Source of the DNA: Trichuris trichiura
Taxonomy: Eukaryota > Nematoda > Enoplea > Trichinellida > Trichuridae
Direction: 5' to 3'
NCBI GenBank assembly: GCA_037903355.1
Contig: JBAJFE010000060.1
Location: 1,426,001-1,490,000 of the forward strand
Length of the DNA: 64,000 nucleotides
Shown: one piece after another, positions 48,069 to 62,100 of the stretch
How the letters are laid out: each line of letters starts with the position of its first letter
How positions within the stretch are numbered: the stretch's first letter is position 1
Notes under the pieces: model-generated
Database searches by the model: none
Seen by the model: the letters and a program-made list of their open reading frames with translations, nothing else
What the model was told of the DNA's origin: nothing
Position numbers and translations under genes: made by a program

Positions 48069-50094
48069 TTCACAGAGCAACTGCAATGATGCATTGGACA
48101 TTCAGAACGGTCCAAAATTGTACGAAATTTTTCCGAGCGACCAACGGCGAAGAAGACAAGGCCAACGTTCCGCTCGTCCATGATGCAAATATTTTGGAAA
48201 AAGCTCTACCTGTTTTTACAATTCTAAACGCGGAACAACCATATGAATGACGCGGACTGCTGCACATTTGCATTGCTTGCATTCCTGGCATAGGTACTAC
48301 TTAACGCCTAAGCTAATTGTCGTCATCGTACAGGTTGTGCTATTTTTTATCACGCAAAGCTTATTAATCATTTTGTGAATGCTCGATGGCTCAGCTGAAG
48401 GTCGATCATTCATAATGAATAACTGCAAAATGTCACAAAAGTTACGGATGGCTCGGAAAAGCAATTGCACAAGGCAGATATATAAGCGCCGTTGTTGTAT
48501 ATGTTGCCGAAAGATTGAACAATGATGCATTGATTTCTATGCCATCAACTTCCCGATACGCTTTGCAACCGGAGAATATCTTTCTTTGTTCAAATATGAG
48601 TAAGTGCGATTGCTCGTAGTCTTGCTTCCGACTAGCGAGCCCATTCTCTGACAGTAACCATATTGTCTTTTTAAGGAAGTTTGTCTAGTAAGAGATGAGC
48701 TACTGCTGACGGTTCGTCAATTTAACAATCCAACATAGATAACGCAAAGGAGGTACTAAAAAATTACTTTCTTTGGCATATCTCTACAGCGCATCATATA
48801 TAGAGTCCCTAAATTTGGGATCTTAGATTTTGCTGTTCAATCCCGAATTTCGACAGTCACCTGCCACCTCCATGCTTCATTGCAACTGTAGATGCTTATG
48901 CTTTTTAAGGCTGAACAATGGCGGCAGACAGATTACCAAGTAGAGCTGTAGCTTATTTCGGCATGTATTTCATGCCCTGTACGCGTTCGGCAGTCGAAAA
49001 CTGTAGAGTTAAAACTATTCTCAGGTACTATGAAACAACTAGCGGGAAATACATAGCCGTTAAGTTGTCTTCTTCAATAGTTCGCAAGCTATTCTTTGTA
49101 AAAGCAGCATTTCAAACAATGGAAGCTCGTATGATCATATTCCTTATGGACAGTGCAGGTGGGCACTTTTAAAACTTGCCAGTTAGGCGCAAGAAGCGTC
49201 AGAAAATTCTTCCTGTATCTATACGAACTGTAGCGTAAATATGGAGGACTCTATGACATGGACAAAAGGCAAAATATGAGTATGGAATAACCAAGCGGCT
49301 AAGTCGGTAAGGGATGACTTAAGCGGACATGTCTAAGCGGTATGAAAAATAGTCTTCTGCGGTGAGGCGCTGGAAACGCGCTTGATTTATTGCTTAAGTT
49401 CCGCGCGCGCGTCAACGGTGAAACTTTCTTAATAACGTTGCTTTGGCGGCGGCTTTCATTAAAGCAATCCTTCTTTGTTTGACCATTGAAGCGAGGCCAT
49501 GAATGGTTCGTTGGGCAAGTTGCGTTTGACGTAATGGATCTTTCAAATCCTGCATGATGCATGGAACGACAAGTCAACAACAGGCATGCATGCAACCAAG
49601 CCGGCTAAATCAACAATTTTTCGCTCTCTCTTTCTCTCACGCACACACAGAGCACACCGTAGTGATTGGAAGCTTCACGGCAACCGATTGGAGGCGGATT
49701 TTTTACATTTCTGCCAAACGCTCTCATCAGCTGCCTCCGCTTGATGCCTACTCCTGAAAAGAGATAATACGTCATTACGTATGCGAACAATTTTGTATCC
49801 ATTGCGAGACGAAGGGCCGCCGCCACCGATAGCGTTCGTAAACTTTCTTCTTTCAAAGCAAACACGGTCGGTTTTGTGGTTCTTCTACTTTAGCGTTGGT
49901 ACAGAATGTGAGTGCGCCTAGCGCGTTTGGAATTTTTTGCTCCTGTTTACTTACTGCCAACAAAGTGAACGCTGTATGTTGCGTAGAATCTTTTGATGAA
50001 TCATCTTAGTGTACCTTTTCTAAAAGAGGAAATGCCGAACCGTTCTTTGCCGGAATAACTCGGCTCACCGGTGAGTAGTTGCTTCCTTGTTTAG
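48069..50094. other. No supported gene
   Basis: Short frames only. A minus-strand frame at ~49640-49840 has one plausible acceptor but no wider context. Confidence 0.35.
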
Positions 50095-50269
50095 CTTTGT
50101 TCAACCGGTGGGCCCTTGGTCACACGGGTTTTACGATTATCCGCAGCTCGCGCCTATCGGCATCGTCATCCAAGTCTTATTTTGTCTATTCGCGTTTGTT
50201 AGTTTTTGTTTGCACCTAATCCGCGCGCCAACGAAAAAAGGAATTTCGCATAAGCGCGCGCGCCTCTAA
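50095..50269 (+). CDS. Putative terminal exon of a small membrane protein
   Basis: It follows a TTGTTTAG acceptor and reads FVQPVGPWSHGFYDYP. A transmembrane-like segment (APIGIVIQVLFCLFAF) and a basic tail ending in TAA (50267-50269) follow. Upstream exons were not found: the only nearby donor would give a 24-nt intron, which is too short. Possibly a real last exon; function unknown. Confidence 0.3.
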
Positions 50270-53127
50270 CGATGGACCCTCGGTCGTCGTGACCAACATT
50301 AGACGACATTTCCGCCGCGCGGTCGCCACCTCGGGAAAACTATTTTTTTATTTTTTCTCTTTTTCTGCTTGAAAAGATCACTAACTGCTACGCTTTGCTT
50401 TTTCAACGAGTTTCCGAGTTGTCACTTAGGAGGGTCGATTGTAGATGAGTTACGCAGATTTCGCTGCTCAACGTCAAAACTGGCGAACTTCCCCCGGGGC
50501 AAAAGTTGCTTTAAAACAACTGCCGTTCAGTGTGTGCCCAAAAAAACGGTGCCGAAATGACAACTAATTATGCGCGTGAAAATATGAGCAACGAACTAGC
50601 GCATCGGCTGACTGCGGCTAATCCATACGAACCGAAACCTCAAGCGGGCGTCCAACGATCCGTAATGTTATCTTGTTTTCGCCGAATTAGCATAGTAAAC
50701 AAAAATTAAACCTGCCGATAGTTTATTTATGTTGAAGCTCCATGAATTAAATGATGCAGGCTTTTCCAGTCGAAATATCACGTTGGCATCGCGCGCTATC
50801 CTTTCAAGGGTGTCCAACTTTCCCCTGGCAATTGTTCAAAGTGCGTCAGAACCTTTTTTTTTCTTTTCATTAACCGGCAACCCGATGAAACGGTAGTTGC
50901 CGCCGACTAGTTGTCCAGTTTTCCCGTTCATCGCTCGTGCGGTGCTTCATTATCGCCCACTCGACTTGCGCCTCTTCGACTATATTGAGCTTAACAAAAA
51001 AATTCGAAGAGGAGACACTTTTTTTGTTAAGCCAACGTCAAAGTTCAATGAGAACCGTTCGACGGAACCCTTTGATGGGACAAAGCAGACCGCAAAGCTC
51101 CAAGCCGACCTTATGCCCTTTTCGCTTCAACGGACTGTCGGGGTATACTTATCGTTTTTTTTATCAGGTGACCGCCCTTTCGCGTCAATTTCCCTCCTAA
51201 ACGTAGGGATGTTCTCTAAGGATGAATGAACTCTAATAGGCAGCAACTGGCTGCCCTCGGAAAGCCGACGTTCTTAAGCTGAGACAAAACTTAAGGACAA
51301 AGCGTCAGACGATGACGTCGCACCTGTTCCACATTCAATGCCGCAGGGACTCATCTTTACGAGAATGAGCGTTGTTTTTGATGCGAGTTGGTTGTTTTCA
51401 AGCTGCTCAAACCGACAAGCCCGTAGGCGATTGTCACTGACAACCTTTTGAAACGTCGCTTCGTACAAAACCGGTACGGGTAGCGTAGACGATAACGCTA
51501 GGGCACCCAACGAGCGCCCAAGACTTTTGCTCGTCCTCCTTGATGTCACTGCCTTCATAAGACGGCGGATTAATCTGTCATTCTATCGAAAGCCTGAGCA
51601 GCAGTCGCTAGCTGGCACGGTAGGCGCCGCCGAAGGGTTCGTCATCTTGATAAACATCAGTAACGCGAAATTCAGCCGCACTTTCCGCACAGTGGTTTTT
51701 CCCGGCGGTTTGCGGGGATCAAAAAACCCCTTTTGCAGACGAAAATCGACGGAAGCCGTCGCGGCAATGTCGCTAGTACACCTACCGGCCCGGGGTCGAT
51801 TTTGATTTTCGTCGGCTAACACGAGCCGCAGGGGTTACTCCACCGAAGGGTGCCTAAATGATTGACTCGTTTGCTTCTAAAATATCGCAATTGAACTTTT
51901 TGTTAGCCTACAAGTTGCGAACCACTTAACGGGTAGAAGGCGGAGCCATTATCCATTTGATCGAAGCTACAAAGGTACGCTTCCCAAAAGGCGCGAGCGG
52001 GTTGCTTGCTCGCAGCCAATAAGTGTACCGCTTTTTAGCCAATGGTCTAACGATTGCTATGCAGTTGTATTTTGCAGTTGTTAAGCTATTTACGGTTGAT
52101 GTTGGGAGCGTCCGTAAGAGGTGTAGGTAGGCGGTCTATTAAGCAACCCATTGGACCAGTCTAAACCGGTTGAAATGGCACTCAAAGAAAGGGGAAGAGA
52201 GAGAGAGAGAGACTCAGTTGCTCCAGTCGAAGGTGCTTTGCCTACCTACAACAGTGGAGCCATTGTTCGCTCGTTACCTTTAGCTTTTTTGACCACGTTC
52301 GCACCTGACGACAATAGAGCCATTGGGACACAAAGAAGGCAAAACAGAGACGTTGTTAACTAGGATTATTTGCTCAGCGACCACGACGGGATAGAGTAAG
52401 GCTACAATGTGCAAGCAGCCGTCGAGTGTCATTTCCTGTGGCGCCCCTTTTGAAAAGATTCGGGTTATCTCTGGCGTCCATGGCCTATAGTCATTTCATT
52501 GGGGGAAAAAGAAAGGGTTTCAAGTTGAATGGCGCCAATTTTTTTTATACCGGGATCACACACAGTTCATGGTTGTTATTTATAGAGCGAACAATAAAGA
52601 ATGCAATGTATGCTTTGTAGCCAGCGGCGGCGGCCTATTGGCCATTTATCCAAATAGGTATGATTGTCCGTGTCAGTTTTCCGTTTTGGACGGTCGGGTG
52701 ATCAGCAATCGCGCATCGCATAGAGAAACTTGGCTACTATTGGTATTCGCCAATCAATCGCCGTCAGTCTTATCGGTCAATCGCACTACCGGTTCCATTG
52801 CTGCTGGCAGCTCGTAGATGGACTAGTTCCGCCAATTGCTAGGCCGGCTGAGTTTTCGTGTCGGCACTACTTTTTCTTTCTTCGCTTCTTGCCAGCGCGA
52901 AATTGCCCAACTTATTTAAAGAGCATTTCTGCTGCTCCAGTGACATCAGATCACCTTGTCGTAAGTGAACGGTCATTTTGGAACCTTCTTGCATCCACCA
53001 TTACGTTTCAACTAAGCCGCAGCACCTCGCGCGCGTACCGTACGCATCATGTCCGCACTTGTGTCTATGCTTCAACGTTAAATTTGGTTGTTTTGAAGAA
53101 CGCGCGCTCGAATACAACGTGGCCAAC
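50270..53127. other. Upstream of TEP gene, only weak coding signal
   Basis: A minus-strand block at ~51400-51740 contains protein-like frames (NPPSYEGSDIKEDEQKSW; AAEFRVTDVYQDDEPFGG) next to an acceptor-like GAATGACAG, but phases do not join. GA-rich microsatellite at ~52196-52211. The 300 bases before 53128 should hold the TEP promoter; no distinct element recognised. Confidence 0.3.
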
Positions 53128-56100
53128 ATGGACCGTCACTTTCTTGCGCAACTGTCTCGGGTCCTTCTGCTTCTGCTCATAGGCAACGTGCAAGCAAGCC
53201 TTGCTGCCGAAAGCAACTAGTAAGCAATGGAAGAGTAGGCATCCTCCACTTTTGCATTCTCTATTCTTTCAGCACAGGCAGCTACGTGATAGTGGCGCCG
53301 CGTCTGATCCGACCAAATTTGCCTTACGTTGTGGTGGTCAACTTTTTGGAAAGCCGAGAGCCAGTGGTCGTCCGCGCTAGGGTAATGGACGCCCAAAATC
53401 GTAGCGTGGCCCAAAGTTGGGGCCACGACATACGAGCAGGTAAGCACTTGGTGCTACAGCGCATCTTGAACCTTCCGTACATTGAGCATCAGTTTAGCCG
53501 AAGCGCTTTAAGTTGTCCAATAAAGGTATTTCCAACTACGGTTGGATAGCCGGTGGCCACGTAGGCGCGCTATAGCGGCTAGTTCATATTATGCCAGAAC
53601 GCGTAAATCAAACCATGCTCACCTTTTCAGATGTCCCTGCTCGTTTGAAAGCACTGCCTTGACCCAATTCTTTTGCTTTCTTCCATTTTCGGCTACCCAT
53701 CTGGACGGGCCGTTTGTAAGTCGGCTCAGCTTCGAAAAAATGCTCGCGGCAGGTAGAATACGTCCTGTGTAAGGCCAAAGTTGCGTTAGTTGAAAATAAT
53801 GGTCGAGCTTCTTTGTCATCCCATCATAGTACGATTGAAAAACCTTATTGAAACGCCTATAGGTGCGCTCTATTGAACTTGGCTGACTTTCTACGTTGGG
53901 TAGACAGGTTGGCTGTCCGTCGTCGACCTTAGTTCCTATAGGGATGGCTCCCTGGGTGCGCGCGCGCGGGGGCGACTATAACCTACATTTTTCTGAAAAG
54001 GCGCTGAAATGGGCAAAAAAGTAACGCTCGCGCGCGCGCGCCTGACCATGTTTGACATCGTAGGCAGATCTGGCGTTTTCATCCAACAGCTACGGACGGG
54101 TTGGGCGCCTTTTTTAGCGTTGTAAATTTTTTAATTTCCGCCGACACCTGCACGTTGCGTCAGCGTTCTTTTTAACAAAATCGCTGACGTTTTGCTTGCG
54201 CAAAATGCGTGGCAACATTTTCCGGCCCCGTGGCTGCTCGAGGTTCTCGCCGGCACTAACGCCTTAAGACGTGTCACTTTTTAACGGCTGATTGCACTTC
54301 TTGCCCATGCGATGACCTGTGGCGCATCGAATTGTTAAGCATCAATTAAACCGGTTTATGGAAGATGACCAGCGCGACGGGATGAGTGCTACTATAAAGC
54401 TTCAAAGGATGCCGACATTCTTAGCATCTTAGATTTAACGGCTATTATCCGGCTTGGGTGCACTAACGCTGACAGCAATTATGCCCAACAATTCAACACC
54501 ATATGCCTACAAGCAGTGAACGAACAGCAGCGCGTTCTAGAACAGTGATCTTTGTAATTACTAGATGAAAGTTTTCATTTTCGAACACTCAACGCGACGT
54601 TAGCGGTCAGCCTTCGTCGGCACGATCAAACATGCCACATATTATCGTAGTCATAACAAGTTATTCTTCCTAAATGATTTTCAAGAGCAGTTGAAAAGTT
54701 GAGCCGAAGAAAAGGTACGCTGCGCATTTGAAGATAAGGTTGGTTGGGAACTTGGCTACCCTAAAGAAAAGCTTTATTTTTGACTTGCAATTTTACGAAT
54801 TGTCGAAACGTTCCTTTCCGTGGCATGAACATATCTGCGCTCCATCGATTGTTCATTGTAGTGACAATTTGAATTTTTAAGGAAAGTTGTCGGAAATATG
54901 GATTGACAAGGTGCGCAGAATTGAGATAACAATTTTTTGACTTGGTCAAAATGACGCGCTTTCGCGCCGTCGTAGATTCCGCCCAATTTGACGCCCGAAA
55001 TGCAGTACAAGTTGTTCGTCCAAGGAGAAACGGTTAGCGGACGAGTACTCTTCCAGCAATCCGCAAATTTGGAGTTTGTCCACAAGTCGCATTCAATCTT
55101 TATCCAGACGGATCGTGGCATATACAAACCTGGTTCAGACGGTAAGAGAGAGAATTCGGAAAGCCTGATGCCTGATTAGTTTTGCCAAGCTTGTATTATT
55201 AATATTAGTAATTGTATAGCTGAATCTTGTTCACGCGATTTTTAGATCTTATCCCATAATCGCCCTTCTGTCCTACTGTAATCTGCTAGCCTTCTTGCTC
55301 TGTCCTTAGCTAAGCTCGAACTTAAACATAAGGCTTATATTTTGCCCTACGCTTAAATAAAAGCAGGACAAGATGATCGGCATGCTCGCCAGCATACGCA
55401 CAACAGCGTAATCGTATTTTTCGCGGGAATGAACTTGCATTTTTCAGAGGGGGCGGCTAAATGAGTTTATTCAAATTAAAATCTTTAATTCTGCAAAGTA
55501 GGAATGTGTAAGCTCCACATTGCACCCTCGTACGCGTCTTAGTTATTCAATAAAGGCAATGTAAGAAATATAGTTCAAACGGGACGTTTCATAAATCTTT
55601 TGCCCTTCAAGTCCTTTGCGACGCTGATTTGACCATAAGACTTCTCACCAACTACGTTGTTTTTTCAATTTTAGTTCACATCCGTGTTATCGTGGTGACT
55701 CCAGATTTGAAGCCGTACAGTGGACTTGCCAACGTCACGATTTCCGTAAGTACTCAGCGTTTTGCGCGTGCAACTTACGCAACTAAAAAATCATAAAGAC
55801 GACCACTCCTTTTAGCTTAAATGTTTCCGAAAGTAGGACGAAGCAAATTTTTAAAATTATCTTACTTTGTTTTCAAAGTTGAAATGTGACGATGAGGGGA
55901 AGTAGGTTTAGGTGTTCCGCTTTAACTGCAACGGATTTGGCACTTTGGCCGAACATTCTTCCTTGTCTGCAATAGCGGGAAATATTTTTTTTACCTGGAC
56001 TGCTTATAGGCAGGTTTTCAACGTATGAATAGTTTGTGTTTGTAATTTGGTGGCCCCTTGCAACAGCAGCGTATGTTGCGCATTCAACAGTCGAAAATCT

Positions 56101-59100
56101 CATTTTCCTTTGCTCTTGGATTACTTTATGCCATTAGGAGCGATTGTACCGCCGAGCGGTACTATGCGGAAATTTTTCTTAGGCTTAGCAAAAAAATCTC
56201 ATTTGACTTTTTCGCAGGATCCCAGCGGCAACGTCATAAAGCAACATAAGAACATGCCGATCGAGTCCGGTGGGTTGTTCCATTGCAAACATTCTTTGTA
56301 AAGTGGTGTTTAGGCATTTGCGGTAAGGGTGACAGTCTCAAGTTGACCTTGACCACTGAACCTCCGCTGGGCAATTGGAAAATTGCCGTCTCAGTCGACG
56401 AAGAGGAGGCATTCGAAGAGTTTGCGGTAGACAAATATGGTAAGAGTAGCTTGCGTCGTAGCACAATCGCGGTAGCTCGCTACAAGTCTCGCAAAATAAC
56501 TCCAATATATATATTTTTAAATTAAGCAAGGCCGTTTTGTCAACTCATATTAATACGCACCCTTAAAGCAAACTGCCGTTTTTGTACAACTTTATGCATA
56601 AAAACAGATAAAATAAAATGTTCTGTATAAGTGACGAAACTGATATAGGTTGCAATTGTAAGAAATGGAATAAAATCTCTAGAAAAAAAGCACGTTAGAT
56701 AAATCATGTTCTTGGTGGAAATCTAAGAACATTTTGTTGTTTCATTAATTTTAGGTGCTCCTGTCTTGCTGTTATTCTTTAGCTTTTTGTGTACTTGCAA
56801 AGCTTAAAAGACCTGCAGGTTCATTAATTGTTTTACTGGTTTGTATAAAGAAAAAAGAAATTTAAACGTTTCGTTGCTAGCCTTCGTCGGTACATCTTTC
56901 TCTTGAAATACTTTTGTTGGCCATTTGCTAGCACCCTAATCTTAAGATTTTGTTTCCACTGATTTCCGCTTGAAAATAGAGCCTCTTTCCGGCATGTTTC
57001 CGATGCAGTGTGGCATATCCGTTCGATTAGCAATACCATTTCCTATTCAGTGCAGATTTCTTGGCTGACCAGTTGCTGTTTACCTTTCAGGACAATTTGT
57101 TGCAATGCTTTTATTGTTAACACGACGTCAGCTTTTGTACTGTGGTAAAAAATCTTCCGCAATGCACTTATCGACAAATAAACTTAAGCTGCCAGTTTTA
57201 TGTATGAATTATTTGGATTTGTTAAAAGATGCCATGCAGGCTTCATGCCTAAAGAATCTATTCGCATTCTCCTCGCTCCCTACGATGAGGCATTGATATT
57301 TTTCAGGCAGTTATTCCACCCGCTTTTATCAGTTTGAATTCGTGTTCTAACTATATCTGTATTTAGTTCTGCCAACATTTGAAGTGGAAGTGAAGCCGCC
57401 TTCCTTTGCGACCGTGAACGGAGATATCACTGTTTTTGTTACCGCAAAGTTTCAATACTGACAGATACGCTTAGCTGTTACGTGATGGCTGCTTGTTTTA
57501 GGTACACGTACGGTAAAAGCGTTGAAGGGAACGTAACAATAAAGGCCCATTATCCTTGGCCTTATTACGGGGCAGGCGAAGCGTCAGAAGTGCAAAAGAT
57601 GACTATGGTAATCCGCCGGCTGACGAATAACTTAAAATTTATTAATGGCTTCCGTTAGCATATGACTTTCGCTGTTTTCTTTAATGTATTGTTTTTGAGA
57701 ACTTCTTGCATCCACATTAATCATTACAGTGACTTTTAATTTGCGTTAGACTTCCCAGACGTTTGAAACTGTAGTTTGCAGCTGGACCACTCTGGTGAAG
57801 CAGTTTTTCGTTTTGCCAACGAGGAGCTTCGACAAGGACGTTTGATCAATGAATTCGGCTACAATCAAATCAAGTTTACCGCTGTAGTAACGGAAAAGCT
57901 GACGGGACAGATGCGTAATGGTTCGGCAATTGTTACTGTTCACAAACATCCTGTAAAATTGGTCATAACAAGAGGAGCGGATCACTTTAAGCCTGGTCTT
58001 AATTACACGTTCATGGTAAGCATTCTTGCCTTCAAATTTTTGCTTCCAATGGAAATTGTACGTGGAAGTGTGTGAAAATCCTTCCGTTATGTTTTTAGAT
58101 AGCAGCGAAAGCTCAAGACGACCAACCAATCCCGCCTGATGCTACAAGAAAGGTTTATCTGAATGCTGATTTTGTCATTCGCTCAAATCAATCCGTCGTC
58201 AATGAATCGGATAGCGAAACCCATATCATTGCTGTACCACCGTACATTCCTAAAAGAGAGAAGTACTCGAGGATGCTAGAACTTGACTCGAATGGAACTA
58301 AGGTGATGAACATTGAAACTCCATCCGGCGCTCTGTCGCTGCGCATAGAGGTAATTATAACCAGTACACTGATTGCTTACTTTGCATCGCCTATAGGTTC
58401 GATATGGAAGCGAGGATTCCAGCGTGTACGCGTACGATTATATAGATTCCGTGCGATCCCCTTCCAACAACTTTGCCCAGCTTATTCCAAAGCAGGAACG
58501 TATTCAGCTTGGCAAGATGCTTTCTTTCGACATACGAACATCGTCACCTGTGCGAGAGTTCGTTGCATTGGTGCTGCTATGAAGATTATTATAGTTCTTT
58601 TTGCGGAATAACGTTTTTCTCCCTTTCAAGGTCATTTCGAAGGGAGCAATTGTGCACATGAGCAAGATAGCAATGGAAGATCTGCGGGGCACCTTGGAAT
58701 TCGAAGCGACTGCAAAGATGGCACCCAAATCAAGAGTCTTAGTGTACGGTGTTCTACCCGACAGCAAGGAGATAATTGTGGATGCCCTGGATTTAAAAGT
58801 CGATGGAGCTTACACCAATTCCGTGAGAAAGCTGCAAAACTTTCTACTTTTTTGCTAGCGAGGCGAGTTTATTTTAAATTACAGATTAGCCTGCGTATTA
58901 ACCCGTCCAGAGTTGAACCGAACACAGACGTTACCTTTTCTATCAACGCGCCCGCCAACTCCTTCGTTGGGCTATTGGTCGTCGACCAAAGCGCTTTGCT
59001 TCTCAAATCTGCAAACGACATAAATGCAGGCGTTGTAAGCAAGCACATCTTTTCATATTAATAATAGCATGCTGTGCAGTTCGCCATTGATTCCATAAAT

Positions 59101-62100
59101 TTTTATTCATAATTAGTAGTTTTAGACTTTTCTGTTAACAGTGTTAAATATTGCTTCTTAGAAACGCAGAGTTAATCCTACTGGTCTTTTGAGCAGCGAC
59201 TGTATATACGGCAAGTCTCTTCCTCAGATGGAGATGGGCTAAAGTCTCGCGGAATTCAATATAGGCACTTAATATTTGCAATTTTGCATAATTACGCGAC
59301 TGATGATTATTATTAGAAAAAGTAGAGACTTAAAGTTTTACGAGATGTCATCAGCGCTGCAACTGCATCGTTTCTAAAACTTTTTGACAAATCGTATGCT
59401 AATACTGAGCTTTTATCTTCAGATAGACAATGAAATAATGAGCTATGAAGTGGTACACTTCAGCACGTTTCCTTATCCGAGACCAATAATGCAGCGTCGG
59501 CGAAAGAGGCTTATATGTTTCAAGTGTGGTTTCTCTGGTATAACAGGCAGTGATCCCTACTCGATATTTCACGTAAGAAATTTTCTGCTCTGCTATTATT
59601 GTAAAAAAACGGATGTTGTATTTTAGTCGTCTAACCTTATTGTATTCACGGATGCTTTTCTGTATAGAGAACCATTCACTTTAGGTGAGTTTAATCAGTT
59701 CGGTAAGTGACACTTACATGCCTTCGCAGAGTCGCGTTTTCTACCATTATTCAATAAGAAAGAACCCCCACTTGCCGCCATTGCTGGTATGCAACGAACG
59801 CAGGATGGAGTTGGCGCCTTTGGCATGCCTGGATCAGCGGGCGGAGCAACCCATGCGCCTCGTATTCGCGTTCGCTTCCCGGAAACTTGGATTTGGGCCG
59901 ATCTTTCAACCAAGTCAGAATTTTTATTTTTGTCCTCTTGATAGCTTTTAGGCAGCCCGTTTCAGCGAACGCGGAAATGCAACGCATCACGCTTTAGCTC
60001 CTGACACAATTACATCCTGGGTTGCCAACGCATTCTCCATCAACGAAGCTGACGGGCTTAAGGTTGCACCAAATACGGAAAAGGTACAACATATTTTTTT
60101 GGCGATGACATTCAGTTTGAATGAACTAATTCCGTACAGCTTGAAGTATTTCGACCGTTCTTCATTCGACTTCACTTGCCTTATTCGGTAAAACGAGGCG
60201 AAATGATCGCCCTGCAAATATTAATTTTCAACTACATGAGCAACGAAAAGTTGGTAAGGTTACTGTTGTCGCCTGCCCGCGGGTTTGCTCAATCTTTGCC
60301 GACAGGTAACCGTCGTACTGAATCGGCAACGTCATTCCGGCTTCGATTTCGTCAACAAACCTGTAAAGTTGGAAAAAGACAAAGAGAAGATGAAATTGAC
60401 AAATACAAGAACGGTCAAGGCAATGCCTTACGGTTTGGCGTTTCGCACTTTTTTCCACTTGCGCCTTTTTCAGGTAAAACCAAGAAGTTCAGCCACCGTT
60501 TTTATTCCAATTCGTCCAACCACCGTCGGTATAATCAAGCTGCTCGTAAAGGCATTCGCTGACGATGCCGCGGACGCTATCGAAGTACCTCTGATTGTCG
60601 AGGTGCGCCCAGTGGATTCATTCAAGTCGGGGTCAATGTTTTTTATCTAAATGATTTTCAGGCTGAAGGCTTTCCCGTTTTCTACAGTCGTCCCTTGATA
60701 ATCAACTTGCAAGGGAAAACAACATTTTCGCAATCGTCTCTCGTAGAGACCTCCGCTGATATGGTGGAAGACTCAGGCAAAGCTGAAGTCACAATTATTG
60801 GTAATATCTACAGGTTTTTTGATATTCCGACCACCGGTGGTACTCTGTTGCAGGTGACGTCATGGGACCAACAGTCAAAAATGCTAAAGGTTTGATCAGG
60901 ATGCCTTACGGTTGCGGGGAACAGAATATGATTAATTTCGTCCCTAACATTATCGTTATGCGCTACCTGAAGGCAGTTGACAAGTTGACGCCTGAACTGA
61001 GGTCAAAACTGTTGAACCATATGGAATCCGGCAAGTGGATTTATTTTGCATGTTTTTTTCTTTCGTTTGAACAGCTAGTATGCAACGCTCAGGGTATCAG
61101 CGAGAGCTGATTTATCAACGTGACGACAGTTCGTACAGTGCCTTTGGCAAAACTGATTCTCAGGGCAGCACTTGGTTGACGGCATTCGTTGTTCGTTCAT
61201 TTGCTATGGCGAAGTCCTACATCTTTATTGACGAAGAGAAGTTGAACGCTTCGTTAAAATTTTTGGAAAGCCAGCAGAAAGAAAATGGAATGTTTGAAGA
61301 GAACGGCGACGTCCTTCATAAGGGTCTTCAAGGGGGTTCAGGTCAAGGAGGTGTGCCCCTTACCGCCTTTGTTTTCTTGGCGCTCTTTGAAAACGGAGTA
61401 TAGCTTTTTGAAGCGTTGAAAAGTCAGCGTTGCAGCTTGCTTTTCGCCTTTAGATCCAGAACAGCGAAGCTCTCAACTACTTGGAGCAATCGTTGGATCA
61501 CATCTCAAATAATTCGTACGCGCTGGCTTTGGTCTCTTACGTTCTCCACCGGGCGAACAGTTCCAAGCGAAATGCAGCCTTCAATCTTCTTGATAATCTT
61601 GCCACCGAAAAAGGCATGCCGTCAACTATCGTTTGGGATAATCCTACTTGACGCTATTAATAGAATAATTTTTTCAGACGGATTCAAATACTGGACTACC
61701 AACACGTCGGAAGAAGTTAGTCCCAATATGCAATGGTACGATAAGCCTCGACCGGCAGATGTGGAAGCAACAGCATATACTTTGCTTACCTACCTCCTGC
61801 GCGACCAAACTGACTTAGCATTCCCAATAGTCCGATGGTTGGTGTACCGCAGGAATGCTCTTGGCGGATTCTCCAGCACCCAGGTAGGCGTTTTTTGCTA
61901 CCTTTCTTCAATGTAAGCACATAGAACTAGCAATATCTCTTCTGTGTTCCATTAAAGTAAATAAACTTGTTTTTAAAAAAATATGTTAATTTCAGGACAC
62001 CGTCGTCGCCCTTCAAGCACTTGCGCACTACGCTGAGCGTACGTACACTCCCAACACGAATTTGGCTGTAACTATTCGCAACGGGGACCACAAGGCGTTA

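Noticed and set aside
61035..61078. Third GC-AG intron in TEP at GAATCCG|GCAAGT
   Set aside because: A GT donor four bases downstream (GGCAA|GTGGAT) gives the correct phase and the expected [11 protein letters not shown] continuation.
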